Positions 35,733-47,044 are shown, numbered from the stretch's first letter. The stretch is 64,000 nucleotides of DNA from Amoebophrya sp. A120 (GCA_905178155.1 CAJINV010000005.1:5917754-5981753); one strand, 5' to 3'. Program-made: numbers and translations. The notes: a model not told the origin generated them from the sequence alone.

Positions 35733-36367
35733 TCACCATCTGATACCCGTTCCACCCGTGGCTGTCGGCACCTCTTGTGGCTTTATGTAGAGCAGTATGC
35801 AATACAAATAATTTCCCGCATATGCAAAAGATGCATCACAACTAAATTTCGCCAATTTTTTGGAGTGCGACACTTGTCATGATAACTACGATCGAAGGCA
35901 ATCTTTATTTTTGTCATGCAGAAAGCTCATTTGTACTTGGACATGTACGGGAAATTTACTGCGGATAAGCAGCCGCTGTCCGTCGGAACTTGAGATGGAC
36001 TTATTCAGCAGCCCGCCACCGGCGTTCATGCTACCCAGACTGGTAGTATCAACGGGGAAAAACGCTAGCTCTATTGATGCTTGATTTTGCATGACGATGG
36101 TTTGCGTCTTCTTTCAATCTTTTCGTTCTTTTGCTTTCGGCATGACAAACTTGAGTCATATGCTAGCTTTTTTCCCTTCACGATAGGCAGCGCTCGGAGT
36201 TCCTGGTTGTGGTGCGCCACCTGGCGGCCCACCTCCGAACTGCCCACCACCGACCGACCCGCTTCTTTGCGTGCTTGCCCGTGACCAGATGCTAGGAACC
36301 GAACCGACGTCAGACCCACACTCCCAAGACCATCCGAAAATGTCGGAAAAGGGTGTGCTGCATGCAC
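35733..36367 (-). CDS. Gene Q: small introner-bearing gene, 5' part missing
   Basis: Exons roughly 36367-36162, 36063-35973 and 35790-35733 stay in one frame when two introners are removed. They read SDGLGSVGLTSVRFLASGHG, then LPIVKGKKLA|FFPVDTTSLGSMNAGG and SSDGQRLL|YIKPQEVPTATGG, with a stop at 35733-35735. The frame is open at its 5' end without an ATG, so an upstream exon is likely. No domain was recognised. Confidence 0.45.
35796..35967. mobile_element. Introner in gene Q (172 bp, TSD AGCAG)
   Basis: Ends TATGCAATACAAATAATTTC and, inverted, TATCCGCAGTAAATTTCCC; related to the element at 18299. Flanks AGCAG are identical. Removal of 177 bp joins QRLL to YIKPQ. Confidence 0.9.
36064..36161. 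mobile_element. Short introner in gene Q (about 98 bp, repeat GCTAGCT)
   Basis: A 7-bp direct repeat GCTAGCT (36064-36070, 36162-36168) brackets ends TATTGATGCTTG and, inverted, TATGACTCAAG. Removing 98 bp restores frame. The flank repeat is longer and shifted by a base relative to the other elements. Confidence 0.6.
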
Positions 36368-36530
36368 TGCAAAAGGCTTCTTTCGTATCGTCTACGCAAG
36401 TACTACAGCACTACAACAACTACAGATAGAGTGACTGATACTGGTTCCAACAACTACCGCATGACCAAACAATAAATGGCTTTGTGTTACTCCTCGCTCC
36501 TAAGTACTGCAAGTCGGTGAAATGTAAAAG

Positions 36531-36957
36531 ACGCTTTCATTGCAGTGCGTATCTTGTTATGAACTGCAAAAGTATCGTACTCGTATAAATGCATTACAAA
36601 TTTTCTCAGCATGAGAAATAAAATTTGTAATGCTGATTTGCCTTGACAAAGAAATTTGTAATGCAAGACCTGCATTTATACGAGTACGATGCTTTTGCAT
36701 TTCGTACTTGTTTTGGTTTATCGGGTTCATCTGCAGGTGCCATCACACCAAAAAGTGTTAACGTTGACGGAATTTGTAATGCAGGAGCGCATCACAAAAC
36801 ATGGCAAAATTTGTAAATGCATAGCATGCATATTGGGCTACGCTTGTGATGCATGACTGCAATCTGTGAAAACCGTTAACGTTAACACTTTTTCCTGTGA
36901 TAGGTGCGACTGGAGTGGTACCCCTTCTTCTTCGGGGTTTATGCCGGGCAGGGTTGA
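36531..36957 (+). CDS. Gene P: possible plus-strand terminal exons around two introners
   Basis: With the two introners removed, the plus strand reads RRFHCSAYLVLVYRVHLQ then VRLEWYPFFFGVYAGQG and a TGA at 36955-36957. The middle exon is only 29 bp (36712-36740). The hydrophobic, aromatic composition looks coding, but introners are symmetric, so the strand is uncertain and no start was found. Confidence 0.3.
36558..36706. mobile_element. Introner (149 bp, TSD CTTGT)
   Basis: Ends TATGAACTGCAAAAGTATCG and, inverted, TACGAAATGCAAAAGCATCG; identical flanks CTTGT. A clear member of the GTATCGTACTCG subfamily. Confidence 0.9.
36741..36902. mobile_element. Introner (162 bp, TSD GGTGC)
   Basis: Ends CATCACACCAAAAAGTGTTA and, inverted, TATCACAGGAAAAAGTGTTA, followed by ACGTTaACGG; identical flanks GGTGC. 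The first base of the left end is C instead of the usual T. Confidence 0.85.
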
Positions 36958-37319
36958 AGACCCACCGAGAGCCCCAAAGTCGATACTTGGGCTATCACGT
37001 TGAAAAAAAAAGCTCACCCTTCAAATCGAAGCCCAATTTGTGTTGCGGTGTCAGTTACAACTGATATTAGTAGTTGTCGTTACGCGTAAATTTTCCATAC
37101 GGAGGTAAGGATAGCTGACGGTGTTGGGGCTTTGAATGCAAAATGGAGAACAGAGGTATATGTCCCTTTGACACCAATGTTGCCTTGATGCACGACAGGC
37201 TACGACCACCTTGTGACAACTAGAAATGCTGGCTTCGAGTGTTGTGGGTTGTTTTTTTTTTTTTCCTTCTCATACCCGCCCCGCCCCGGGTAAGCCATTG
37301 ATTGGTGCGCGGTAATTGC

Positions 37320-37454
37320 TATGCATTGCACAAGTATCGTATTCGTAGTATTGCAATACAAATTAGCTCAGCATGACTACAAATGGAATTTCTCACGCTG
37401 ATTTAGCTTAAAAGAGAAATTTGTCTTGCGAGTACGATACTTTTGCACAGGATA
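37320..37454. mobile_element. Introner (135 bp, flanks ATTGC/ATGGC)
   Basis: Ends TATGCATTGCACAAGTATCG and, inverted, TATCCTGTGCAAAAGTATCG; flanks match 4 of 5. Surrounding exons are not resolved. Confidence 0.8.
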
Positions 37455-37533
37455 ATGGCGGGTGTCTGCAGTTTTGGTGTTTGCTGTACCGAGTTCGCCG
37501 AGAACTGCACGGGGTTTGCCACATCTGTGCGTG

Positions 37534-38010
37534 TCAGCGGAGAGGCGAGAGGAAGATTTGGCGCGTCTGGTGCGGATTGGTGTTGCATGTTGTGTTATGG
37601 AATGTAAAAATGTCCGGGTCCTCTGGAAGATTCTGACACTTGTCATGCACGTTTTGCATGAGCCCTGATGTCTGTGATGCATGCCCGAGCATCACAGATT
37701 TTTCGAGAGCTTCTTGCTCTTGATGCCTATTCCGCATGAAAAATGCCCTCTCCGCGTAGCAAAAATTGCATTCCTTTTGGTACTCATGCAATACAGATTT
37801 TTCTAGAATCCAAATGCAGCATCACAAGTTGCATTCTTCCAGACCCAGATATTTTTACATTTGATACGTGTCCGGCACTTCCGGGAGTTGCTGCTCCACC
37901 GCCCCGGTGCTCCTCGTGCTCGGAGATGGTCAGCATCGCGACTACCAGAACAATCTTGGTGCCCGCAACTACAGCCTGCAGCTATGTGGGCTGCGTTCCC
38001 GTACTAGCAA
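37534..38010 (-). other. Gene O: introner-bearing exons, strand uncertain
   Basis: On the minus strand a possible exon after an AG near 37990 reads LQAVVAGTKIVLVVAMLTIS, a membrane-like segment, and continues across the introner at 37596-37866 to a stop at 37534. The plus strand is also open in this stretch (37868-38116). Both readings survive removal of the introner, so neither is preferred strongly. Confidence 0.3.
37596..37866. mobile_element. Introner (271 bp, flanks TGTGT/CGTGT)
   Basis: Ends TATGGAATGTAAAAATGTCC and, inverted, TATCAAATGTAAAAATATC, with GGGTC-type subterminal words of the GTCTGGGTCTGG subfamily. Flanks match 4 of 5. Confidence 0.85.
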
Positions 38011-38904
38011 GCCGGTCGTCCGATTTGTTCTTGTAGTATATGCAACTCCACCTACTCAATCTCAGCACGAGCAATACGTCATCGTGGTCGAGAGAGAGAG
38101 AGAGAAATATTTGTAGTCGTAAGCGGAGTCGTTAGCCATTTCGTGGTCCTGCTGCGTCGGACTCCATCGACAAGGGAGGTTGCGCCAAGAAAATTTCAAT
38201 CGGTTGTCCGTCGTCGTGCGCAGGAGCTTCAGGTTTCAGCGCGCTGCGAAGCGAAGCATGCTAGAAATGGAGGTCGAAAAAGAAAAATATTAACTTAACT
38301 ATATATTAACAACATAGAAGCAAAACTATTAATTAAGTCGCAAAAGAGTTGATCACTCAACATCAAGGAGGAAACATCTACAGCGGAGTACTAAATTCAA
38401 AATGAAAATGGAGAAATGAATCATTCGTGTGTGGAGACACTGCGACAGGTAGGAACATAAAGAGTGACGCGATCGCGAAGCACTCCCTGTGCCGCACGAT
38501 AGAGCGAAATAAAAGCAGGCAAGAAAGGGCACAGGCCAACAAGGATGTTGAACATCTTGCAAGTACAGTGAGGCTCTCGCTTTTCAGTGCAGATTTTAAT
38601 CTTATACTTCCTTTCGCTCAGTAGACTCATTATAAGAGCAGGACCCAGTCCTTGCACGTGCATCATCAGCAAGATGAACTCGTCTCTCCTAAAGCACTTG
38701 CGCTGCCGACTCGTCAAAAGAAACCGATAAATAGAGGCACGACAAGAAGCAATTAGCTTCATCCTCGCGTCGGCCTGTTTATTACCGCCACTCTGATCAT
38801 GTGACGTGGCATTTGGCGCATTGTGAGAGTTTATTTCCCACCCATATTCTATTGCTGAGTAGCTCCTAAAGAGTGGAACATCCCGATCATAGGAAGGTGA
38901 AGAG

Positions 38905-39075
38905 AAATGCTTGTCCTTTCTTTCTATCCAATACAGTTCAGTGGGCTTTTGTATTACTGTGAAATCATGAGACACTTACTTCACGTTCGAAGCGGGAAAT
39001 GCATCTGCAAAAATCTATTCAGTCCGATGGTTTCGCAAAAGTAAAAGACAAAAAAGGGTATTACTTTATGAAAAT
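38905..39075. repeat. Duplicated flank segment, copy 1
   Basis: About 170 bp (TGCTTGTCCTTTCTTTC ... GACACTTACTTCACGTTCG ... ) recur at 47045-47215. Copy 1 lies downstream of gene V and copy 2 downstream of gene Y, so the duplication of this family included 3' flanking DNA. Confidence 0.8.
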
Positions 39076-39347
39076 AATAAATGTATTTTTCAGAATAACA
39101 CAAAGCTAGATTGAGAAGAGTAGGCTGTAGAAGTAAACGGCTGTATATCGGAAAGGTCGTAATGTTCAAAGTCGATAAACATGAAACTCAAACTCATACA
39201 ATTTGTAGAAACGGAGACCTGGAAAATGACAGTGCAGCGCACACTTTCGTTGGGCCGAAGAGGGTGGGTTTCATCTGATGCGTGCGCCCACCAGGCGGGC
39301 GGAACTAGTAGCATTCACGCTCCTTTTGCCGTTCTGCGATCGGTCAT

Positions 39348-39380
39348 GGTCGTGGAGGAGGTTCAACCTCCTCCACGACC
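39348..39380. repeat. Perfect 16-bp palindrome with 1-bp centre at the end of gene V
   Basis: GGTCGTGGAGGAGGTT, one C, then its exact complement. The stop codon of gene V lies inside the left arm region, so the transcript end could fold into a very stable hairpin. Function unknown. Confidence 0.85.
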
Positions 39381-42276
39381 AGCTTTGAAAGAGCGCAACC
39401 GTTGCTCTGTTTGCTCTGCTTTTTGCAATGCATCGCGCCCACCGGAAGGGGTTCGTTGATCGTTGCTGCGCGGGACTGGAACTTCTGGCGCCGACACAGG
39501 GACAGGACCCCGCCGCCGGTACCCGGGTGGCTGAGCGGGGTCTCTTCGGCTGGCGCCCCCGCGAGGGCCCTGATCAGAGGGGTCGCGCCCACGTGAGGGG
39601 ACCTGCGCCAGGTAGCCGTCCGGCGCCGGGGTGCCAGCGCCCCCCGCACGGACTGCCGACGGTTGGCTGCGAGGCCTTACCGTCTGCTGAGCTGCGCGGC
39701 TGCTCAACTGCGGCGCACCAACAACTGATGAAGGAGCTGGCCCACGAGAACGCGGCCTTGCCGTGGCAGGAGGGCGAACAGTTGTTCCTCGCTCCGCGCC
39801 TGCGGAAACGGGATGCAGGTGGTGATGGTACAACTCGTGCTGGCCGCGGCCTTGTTCGACGTGCCGCGGGTGGATCGTTGCTTGCGCGCTAGTAGAAGCC
39901 TCCTCCCAAGGATGCTGTGCGCGGGTTCCAGGAGGACGCGGTGTTCTGCCAGATGCGGGGCGACCATCGCGATCGAGATAGCCCGCATCCCCTTTGACGC
40001 GCGGAACCCACTGGTGGCGCGAAGCGACATCAGCACCGGAGCCGGCTGCAGAAGTGCGGCCCCGCCGCCCATCCCCCGATCCATGGTGAGGGATTCCGGA
40101 GTCGTGCCTGCTGCTGTCATAATGTTCGCGTTCATGCAACCCCACAACGACGTCCGCATTTCCTTTGGGCGAGTTGAAGTGGCTTTCGACACTTGGGCGG
40201 CCGTCCGCCTTGGAAAGGGCGGTAGGTGCAGGACGGGGGCAATCGCCGGGGTGACCGTTGAAAAACACCATAAGAGACTGATAGCTCCGCTCAGCCAAGC
40301 GCGCAGTTTCGTCTGTACTCTGGAGCTCGGTCATCGTCGTTCTGGCTTCTGTGTCCAGGCGGTTACCCGTCCTACCTGTAGCCGCACCGAGCCAAAAATC
40401 GAGTTCGCTACCTTGCACAGGAGGGGCGTCTGCGGCTTGCTTCAGCCCTTCATTCTCTAAGTCGTGTAGCTCATGCAGTGCATGTGCAATTTGCCAATAC
40501 TGCTCAGCCTTCCTTTGTAGACGGTCACGAACTTTTTGGAATTCCGAATGGATCTGCTCGACCCTTGGCCATATTTTCTTCTTTAGAGCACATATCGCAC
40601 GCAAAAACTGCTTCCCTGTGACGATTTTGCAAGGCGAGCATCTTCACAACAACAATTTTGCTCCACATGGCGAAGAAAATCTGCCATGCATGCTTTCCAT
40701 GGAAAAACGCGGCTCCACGGCCTAAGGTGACCGTAAACAAAATCAAATGTCCTGATGCATTTCTACCGCAGACAAACACTCGCGTCGTTTGGCACGCTCT
40801 GGCTCTGCATCACAAGTTCACAGCGAAACAGTTTTTCCTCGCGATATCACACTGGTAGAGCTGCAAATTCTCGCCGCCGATGTTCCAGACAAGGGGTTTT
40901 GTATCTGGATGCAACCTTCTGAGGACCGATACGCCCCGCTGATAAATAACTCTTTCTCGCCCGCCCATGTCGTGCATCAAAGCGGGGCTCACAAAGGTGC
41001 TCAGACCCCGTGATTGCACGCTGATGTTCCACATCAGCTCTGACGTCCGCCAAAGATTTATCAAGTCGTTAGTAAAGTGCTGACAGTTGTGCTTCAACAA
41101 GTGGTACTGTGACTCCTCCCCGCGTCCATGATTTTTTATGCGCCTATCGAGTCCCTCGTTAAAGCCGCGCGCCCGTCCGAGCTGTGTCACTACGTCGCGG
41201 AGATTGGTCTCAAGGCTATCAATATTCCCGTTGTGCAAGCCTTTTGCGAGCAGCAGATAGTCCGTGGTAAACTCTTCTGCGGCCTCGTCTACCGCATCTT
41301 GTATTTTTTTGTACGCCGTGGACTTGAAATCGTCCGTGAAAGTCCAAAGCTGCTGCAGGACGTAACGGGATTGCTTCACTTCATTCTGACAGCGTTCCAG
41401 GGCGGCACTGATCCTGGCAACGCCGTTTTGCATTTCCACTACATTCTGATCCACGGGTGCAAGACGGTGAGAGTTCTCTGGTCCAAGCTGCTTCTGCAGG
41501 TGAATATTCGCGACAGAGACCCAGTTTTCTGGTTTGTGAAGCCTTGTCTGGAGCTCGGCAAGTTGCGTCTCAAGGCTCTCGCAATCAAACTTTTTTTGGT
41601 TGTGAGCGGTCAGGCGTTGGACAAACCCTGACGGAAAGGAGGCAGGTGGCGAAACCTTGATGCGTTCCAGGTAGGAATCGAACTCTTGTTCCACATGTTT
41701 TTCCGCCAATGCCCGAGCTTTGATGTTACATATAGGCGACTCGGAGATGACCACGCGCTCTGGGTCGTGAGCAATGAGATTCGGGATAGCAAGCTGTGGG
41801 AACGGTTCTAGGTGACTGTCCCCAGCTTTAAGCAAAGACACGGGCTCATGCACATGCCACCCCCCTGCCTCAAACTCGGCGACGACGACGCGTCGCTTCC
41901 CATTCTGTCCATTCGCATTCCCCGTGTCCTCGAAGGCGCCGCCTACTGGAGTGAAGGTGACATAAAAATGCTCGAGGAGCCTCGTCGCCGCATCACCACT
42001 AAGCGCACAACGCTTGACGCGGATCTCCGTGAGCCCATGCGGCGACACGCCGGCCGAGGAAAAGCGCTCAACTTCTTCCTTACTCGGCGGTGGATAGCGT
42101 GTAAGGGCCCAATCATGTAGGTTATCATGCGCGTCCTGATCTTCCCACTTTGCTTCGTTTCTGAGCACGAAACCCTTGAACTCCATGAAATCGGCCTTCA
42201 CAGACTCTGCCGCACATGTAACTGCCGCTTGCACACTGGTCACGGCACTCCCTATGTTGGTGCCAACGTTGCTCAT
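39363..42276 (-). CDS. Gene V: NCQHF-family protein, two exons (about 884 aa)
   Basis: Exons 42276-40847 and 40587-39363 total 2,655 bases, in frame after removing the introner. The ATG at 42276 (MSNVGTNIGSAVTSVQAAVT) is the first after an upstream in-frame stop; unlike Y and W there is no hydrophobic leader. The family domain is complete: LLEHFYVTFTPVGG, RRVVVAEFEAGGWHVHEP, SPIC, a long helical region, YHLLKHNCQHFTNDLINLWR and VWNIGGENL. After the splice the conserved pattern C-x-L-K continues (YQCDLKKKIWPRVEQIHSEF), as in X and Y, which confirms the join. The C-terminal 300 residues are Pro/Arg/Gly-rich and unlike the other members. A papain-fold (LRAT/PPPDE-like) thiol enzyme is an inference from the motif. 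Confidence 0.7.
40593..40846. mobile_element. Introner in gene V (254 bp, flanks GCACA/TCACA)
   Basis: Ends TATCGCACGCAAAAACTGC and, inverted, TATCGCGAGGAAAAACTG; flanks match 4 of 5. It interrupts the conserved C-x-L-K segment; X and Y have no intron there, so it was gained in V or lost from both. Confidence 0.85.
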
Positions 42277-42854
42277 CCAACTTTTAATATAGACAGCCCA
42301 GATCACCAGAACCTCTCAGAGTGGAATTGTAGCTCTTGCTCTGGTGTTTTAGCTTTTTCAGCGACCGAAGCCGCAAACTTCTTAAAAGCGCCGGCCGGAG
42401 CCTTTTTTTTTTTGGCAGACGCAGATGATATGTCGACGCAGCATATTCGACATTTCATGAAAGCCGGCACCTCCGACATGCGACGTGGCCGCAAAGTTTC
42501 ACTTTCACTAAACAACGACAGCAAGAGACGCAGATTTGTTCATAATGGCCAAATGTGGACACCTTGCCTGTCTGCTCTCCCTGTGCATCTAGTCGCGCAC
42601 GCTATTCATCTTCAGGCCTGTGCGATCGCAAAAAGGAAAAGCGACGCCCCTAGACGTCCTCTTCTGGTAGCAATTATATCTAGGAAGATGGAGGCCTCGG
42701 CCGGGCAATGAAATGGTAGAGACAGCTTCTGTAGTCCACAGTAGATATAATCGCATGACTACACCAATTCCACATAGAAAAGCTCCTGCCTGGCACTGCG
42801 ATATGGCACTATGTTCGAGGATGTGGCATCAAAGTGAAAAAAGCCCCCCCCCCA

Positions 42855-43134
42855 TATCGAAAACACACCACAAGGGAACTTGTGCTGCTGATTTGTGTAG
42901 TGCACGAGCCGTGCTGCTGTGTTGCATACGTCCTTGGGAAGCAAGAGCGAAGCGACACACTGCGCAGGCCATCTGCGATGCGTTTTAGTCTACATCAGCA
43001 GCAACATCTATCACGCTGAAGAACTAGACTGCTAGAAACCTGAACAGGCCTGGCATGCGCCTCCGCTTCGTTTCTGCGCGATAAAGTTGATTCGTGGCAA
43101 CAAATCTGCGTCACAGATTTCCGTTTTCTTAATA
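42855..43134. mobile_element. Possible introner at the 3' end of gene W (280 bp)
   Basis: Ends TATCGAAAACACACC and, inverted, TATTAAGAAAACGG. The flanks are CCCCA and TGGGG, which extend the inverted repeat instead of forming a direct repeat, so this case does not follow the rule of the others. Confidence 0.35.
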
Positions 43135-45419
43135 TGGGGAGAGGGGATTTTTCTTCTTGATACGTGGCTCCGCCCGGCGAGGACTGAGCTCTGGGAAGGG
43201 TGGGCTGAGCAAGAGCTTGACCCTGCTGAGCAGGATGGCCCAGAAAGTAACCACCATGCTCGGCGGCAAGAACGTGACCAGCATGCTGAGGATGTGCATG
43301 TGGATGCGGATTTCGTGACGGAGGCGGGGCGCTCTGGCTTCTGGCAGGCTGCCGGCCGAAGAAAGAGACGGAGCCGTAGGGTGCTCGCTGTGCGAACGAA
43401 GCTGAAGCAGGTGATTGCGCGAGCTCCGGCTGCGATAATTGTTCCTCCTGGTCGCCATGCAGTTCCCTAGAAAAGTTTTTTGCCTTGTTTTCCAGCTCCT
43501 CGTCAATGCTGGCCTGATCATCTTGCGATCCGCTGCCGTCGGGAAAACGAAGGTCGCTCGGCGTTGACGCCCCGGGTGGAGCACGGGGGCTTTGAAGATG
43601 CTCTGCTTCCCGCCCCACCTCTTGCTCCGGGTGGAGCATCTGACCCAACTTGCCTGCCCCCACAACTGGTGCAGCTGGAGGCAACTGCAATAAAGATGGC
43701 GGCGTCCTCGTTGCTGGTGATCCAGAGTCGTGAAAGTGGTCCTCTTGCTCTCCCGTCAACTGCACACCTCCAGCGTCTTTGGGAGAAGATCCGGAAGCTG
43801 CGGAGTCGTTTTTTTCCGCTGTTGTAGAAGTGCTGTGAAGTAGTGGATCGTCGTTTTGTTGTTCCCCTTTCTCTTCATTTTGCGGTGGCATCACCTTCAA
43901 CATGCTTTCCGGGGTCGGAAATTGCAGGAGCGCGGGCGGCGATGATGCAGGGCCCACCTCCGCGCCACTCTCGACCACAGGAGGTTGATCATGATGATCA
44001 TGAAGCGCCTTGGTGTTATCTTCCTGTTTTTGTAGCAAGGTAGAGTCCTCCTCGACGGCAGACCGAGAAGGGCCGGCTGGGTACTCGTTTTGTGGCGAGG
44101 AAGATGTTGATCCAGCACTGGTGCTTTCGCTTTCCTGCGGCGGAGGTGGTGGACGATTCAACTCCAATTTGTTTCCTGCTTCTCGCGTCGGAAATTCAAA
44201 AGGCAGCTCGTCACGACCAGGGCCGGGCATCGATAATGCAGGAGCAGGAGCATCTGCATCTGCCGGACGAGGAACGGACACCGGAACCCCGGGATTTTCA
44301 GAAGTACTTGTTCCCGCAATTCTTTCATGCGTTTGAAGCAAGGAGTCACCACCAGCAGTGCTTCCCGACGAGGAAGGAGCTGCTGCACCAGATGGCTCTT
44401 CTTCTTCTTGCGGCGCCCCAACATCTGTTGAACTCCCAGCAGCAGGGCTCAGTTCTCTTGGTACCGGTGGCGGAACCAGCTTCAGCATGTTTTTCAGTGT
44501 CGGAAATTGCAATTGCAAAGGGGCGGGCGCTGCTGTTTCCTTTGCTGCAGGAGCTGCGAAGATGTCATGTTGATCTTGACGCGGCCCTCCGGTAGCTGCC
44601 GTTCCCGTTGCTCCATCCGAAGACGTGTCTTGTTCCTCCTCTTCTTTTTCCAGAAAGGAGTCGGGAGCGCCATGTGTCGTTCCAGCGTGGTTTGCGGCTT
44701 CGTTTGCGTCGTGCAGGGATACCACCAGATCCTCTCCATCATCCTCCTCCCACATTTCGCCGCGGGGCACGATATGCATTGCAAACACGATGTACATGTT
44801 GTCTGGGTCTGGACTACAAGAAGCAGGGTGCTTGTTCTTTTCATGCTGAATTTGTCCACGTGCGGGTGAAGGATTGTTGACACAGTTTTTCCGCTTTCTC
44901 AGGGTCTTCGTCGTCCCTCGTGCGCATGACAAAGACAAGCTGCCGTGCTGTCACTTTCGCATTAGCATACTTTTTACACTGGTGAAAGAACCTACGGTGG
45001 TGCTGCATAACTGTGTTGTTCGTCTTTGTTCTTGATGTCAATTTATTTTATGCAATAGCAATACAGATTCTACGGCTCCTACAGGAAAACGGACTACACA
45101 AGACAGGGCATTTCAGGTCAGACCTTGCTTGTTTCCAGACCAAGATGACACATCACTTTATTTTTTGCATTCGGTATGCGAGAAATTTCGCCGATTTTGG
45201 ACGGTGGCCTTGCGGGGGCCGGGGTAGGGAGAAAAGCTTCCTCAGGTGCTCCCAATCCACCCACGAGTTCTGCTCGTTTTTGCTGTCTTCATCCCCTCCC
45301 GCACCAGCAGTGGAAGACGAGCCGTCTCCGAGAATCCAGGCCGCAATTGCCGCTGTCTCCCTCGTCGTGGCCAGAGCGACGGCGGCGACCAGTTTTAATG
45401 GTTTGTTGCGAGACAACAT
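42995..45419 (-). CDS. Gene W: leader-bearing QFPTP-repeat protein, two exons (about 671 aa)
   Basis: Exons 45419-45177 and 44767-42995 total 2,016 bases. The ATG at 45419 (MLSRNKPLKLVAAVALATTR) starts a hydrophobic leader almost identical to that of gene Y; the frame upstream is blocked by TAG, supporting this start for both. After the splice, KFLA|PRGEMWEEDDGED matches KFLARRDEMWEDEGEG of Y. The rest is Pro/Ser/Glu-rich with QFPTP-type motifs: LQLQFPTLKNMLKLVP, LPFEFPTREAGNKLEL and LLQFPTPESMLKVMP. The NCQHF domain is absent. The last codons (after PLPILRKRK) run into introner-like sequence, so a further introner (42855-43134) may replace the final 45 residues. Confidence 0.65.
44773..45176. 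mobile_element. Introner in gene W (404 bp), absent from paralogue Y
   Basis: Ends TATGCATTGCAAACACG and, inverted, TACCGAATGCAAAAAAT, with GTCTGGGTCTGGAC word. Flanks CACGA/TGCGA match 3 of 5. Removal of 409 bp restores W; gene Y is uninterrupted at the same codon (near 50930). Confidence 0.85.
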
Positions 45420-45429
45420 GTTGCTTTTC

Positions 45430-46300
45430 TTCTACTTGGGGAGCGGGACCAGCACCGATCGTTGTTCTTGACTGCGACGGATTTGCTTTCCTCCACCTTG
45501 TTCTACTTCTACAAATGAGCCCGCGTTGTTCGACGCCTCTTTTGCTTGCTCTTGATCAAGACTTTTAGATTCATTCCTCTCTTGTGAAACTACCGGCGGT
45601 CTTCTTCTTGCTTGGAGCTCCTGGGCCTGGAACAGGCTCTGGTCGTTACGCAACTTCTACCACCCCTGCTTCTAGTACACCGAAGTCGTTGCTCGCTGCA
45701 ACCGTCGTCGTTGTAATGTATATGACTCGCCAGGCGGGACGAGTGAGGGTCCGGGTCGTCGAGGTCGACTGCTAGCGAGTAATTTTTTTGTTGAGGAGAA
45801 GCTACTTCTAGCTCTAGACGCGGCTTGGGGCTTGCGTTCTTTGGTGAGGTTCAGTTTGAAAAGCTAGTTTTCAGGATTTAGATTTACAAGGGGGAACGAG
45901 ATGGCAAAATAGAATCAGGATGTTGATGCGTACTAGTGTGGATTTACAAATTTTTGATAACGGGGAGGTCAGGGACAACAAACAAGGTCTTGCTCTGCTT
46001 CTCTGGTGAAGATTTGACTACGCAGCACAAGGTCGTATTTTCATGTTGGAGATTTAGAATGAATAAAGTCATCTTACAAGGACTGGAAAAGATGAAGACC
46101 TTCACGTGACTCAACCTTGCACGACATCACCACTATGAGGACGAAGAGTCAGGAACGACCGATATTGATTTTAACGAAAGCACCGCACGAATTCTAGCAC
46201 CAACTTTTATTTTGAGTTTGCTGTGTAGCTAATAGCTTGACGAAATCGCAGAAATTACACGAAGATAGATAGAGCGAAGCGAAGGCGCCAACCGATGTTG
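45430..46300. repeat. Duplicated 5' flank of gene W (copy of 51170-52045)
   Basis: Long stretches match the 5' flank of gene Y, for example CTTGGAGCTCCTGGGCCTGG and CACCGAAGTCGTT. Identity is high up to about 45780 and falls further out. The segment contains a 3-bp TAG insertion relative to Y just before the leader. Confidence 0.8.
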
Positions 46301-46625
46301 AAACGAAATAGACTGACTGCGAAAACTCCGACCATGCTCGAGCTGGATTGCGCCGACATGAGTACTAATATAACGCCTGCTACACAAGATTCGATTGTTT
46401 CGACGAGGTGCCAGGGCAGATAAAAAGAAATAAGCAAGCCGAGGGTGGCCAGCACGAAAAATCACCAAAATCACATACACAAGTGCAAACCCACCCCAAG
46501 CGCCGACCATTGCAAAAATAGGAGCGAAACGGGGCCGAGGACCACGCAAGTAGGGCTGTAGCCTTGTCATTGGGCATGAGGATAGAAGCAGAGCCCACCA
46601 ACAGCGCATTCTTGTTCGTCCGCAT
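46204..46625 (-). pseudogene. Multi-membrane-segment gene remnant with a frameshift
   Basis: Reading from 46625, MRTNKNALLVGSASILMP, then in another frame MVGAWGGFALVYVILVI, then after a single-base shift FFVLATLGLLISFYLPWHLV and GVILVLMSAQSSSSMVGV. The three pieces form a continuous series of hydrophobic segments only if frames change, suggesting decay (or unrecognised introns). A weakly similar, more eroded copy lies upstream of gene Y (about 51990-52120). Confidence 0.35.
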
Positions 46626-47044
46626 TATTTAATCTTGCTGCGAAGGTAGCGGTATAGTGCTTTTGTTATCTTTCATATACTTGGAAAACTACCTCTGGTC
46701 TGCGAGAGAACATGACGAGCGTGACGCCTTTACTCTTTTGCATCTAGTACAAACGCAGACAATACACTTGCTCAGGGGGCAGTAGGAAGGAGTGCTGAGC
46801 GGCACAACAAATTAGAAAAAAAGCGGCGCTCAAGGGAAAAAAACGGCATAAAAAACTAGAAAAATGGCGAAGGGAGGGGCGTGACTTAAGGAAAATCGAA
46901 ATGGTGTAAAGCTTGCACGTCTGGGGGGCAATTTTGTTGTGTGAATGTCAGGGCGCCATCGTTAGACGCTGGTACCCATTTTAGATTACCACCACCTAAA
47001 CCGATCCGGACCTGTATAATGCAAAAACTCGCGCTGAGACTGAG

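Noticed and set aside
38421-38975. 184-codon minus-strand open frame as a gene
   Set aside because: Its first part lies in the duplicated flank (38905-39075), and the other copy at 47045-47215 does not keep the frame, so the reading is probably not coding.
45432-45653. Upstream extension of gene W (MRNDQSLFQAQ...) as coding
   Set aside because: In W an in-frame TAG separates it from the leader; conservation with Y is explained by the duplicated flank, so the start was set at the leader ATG.
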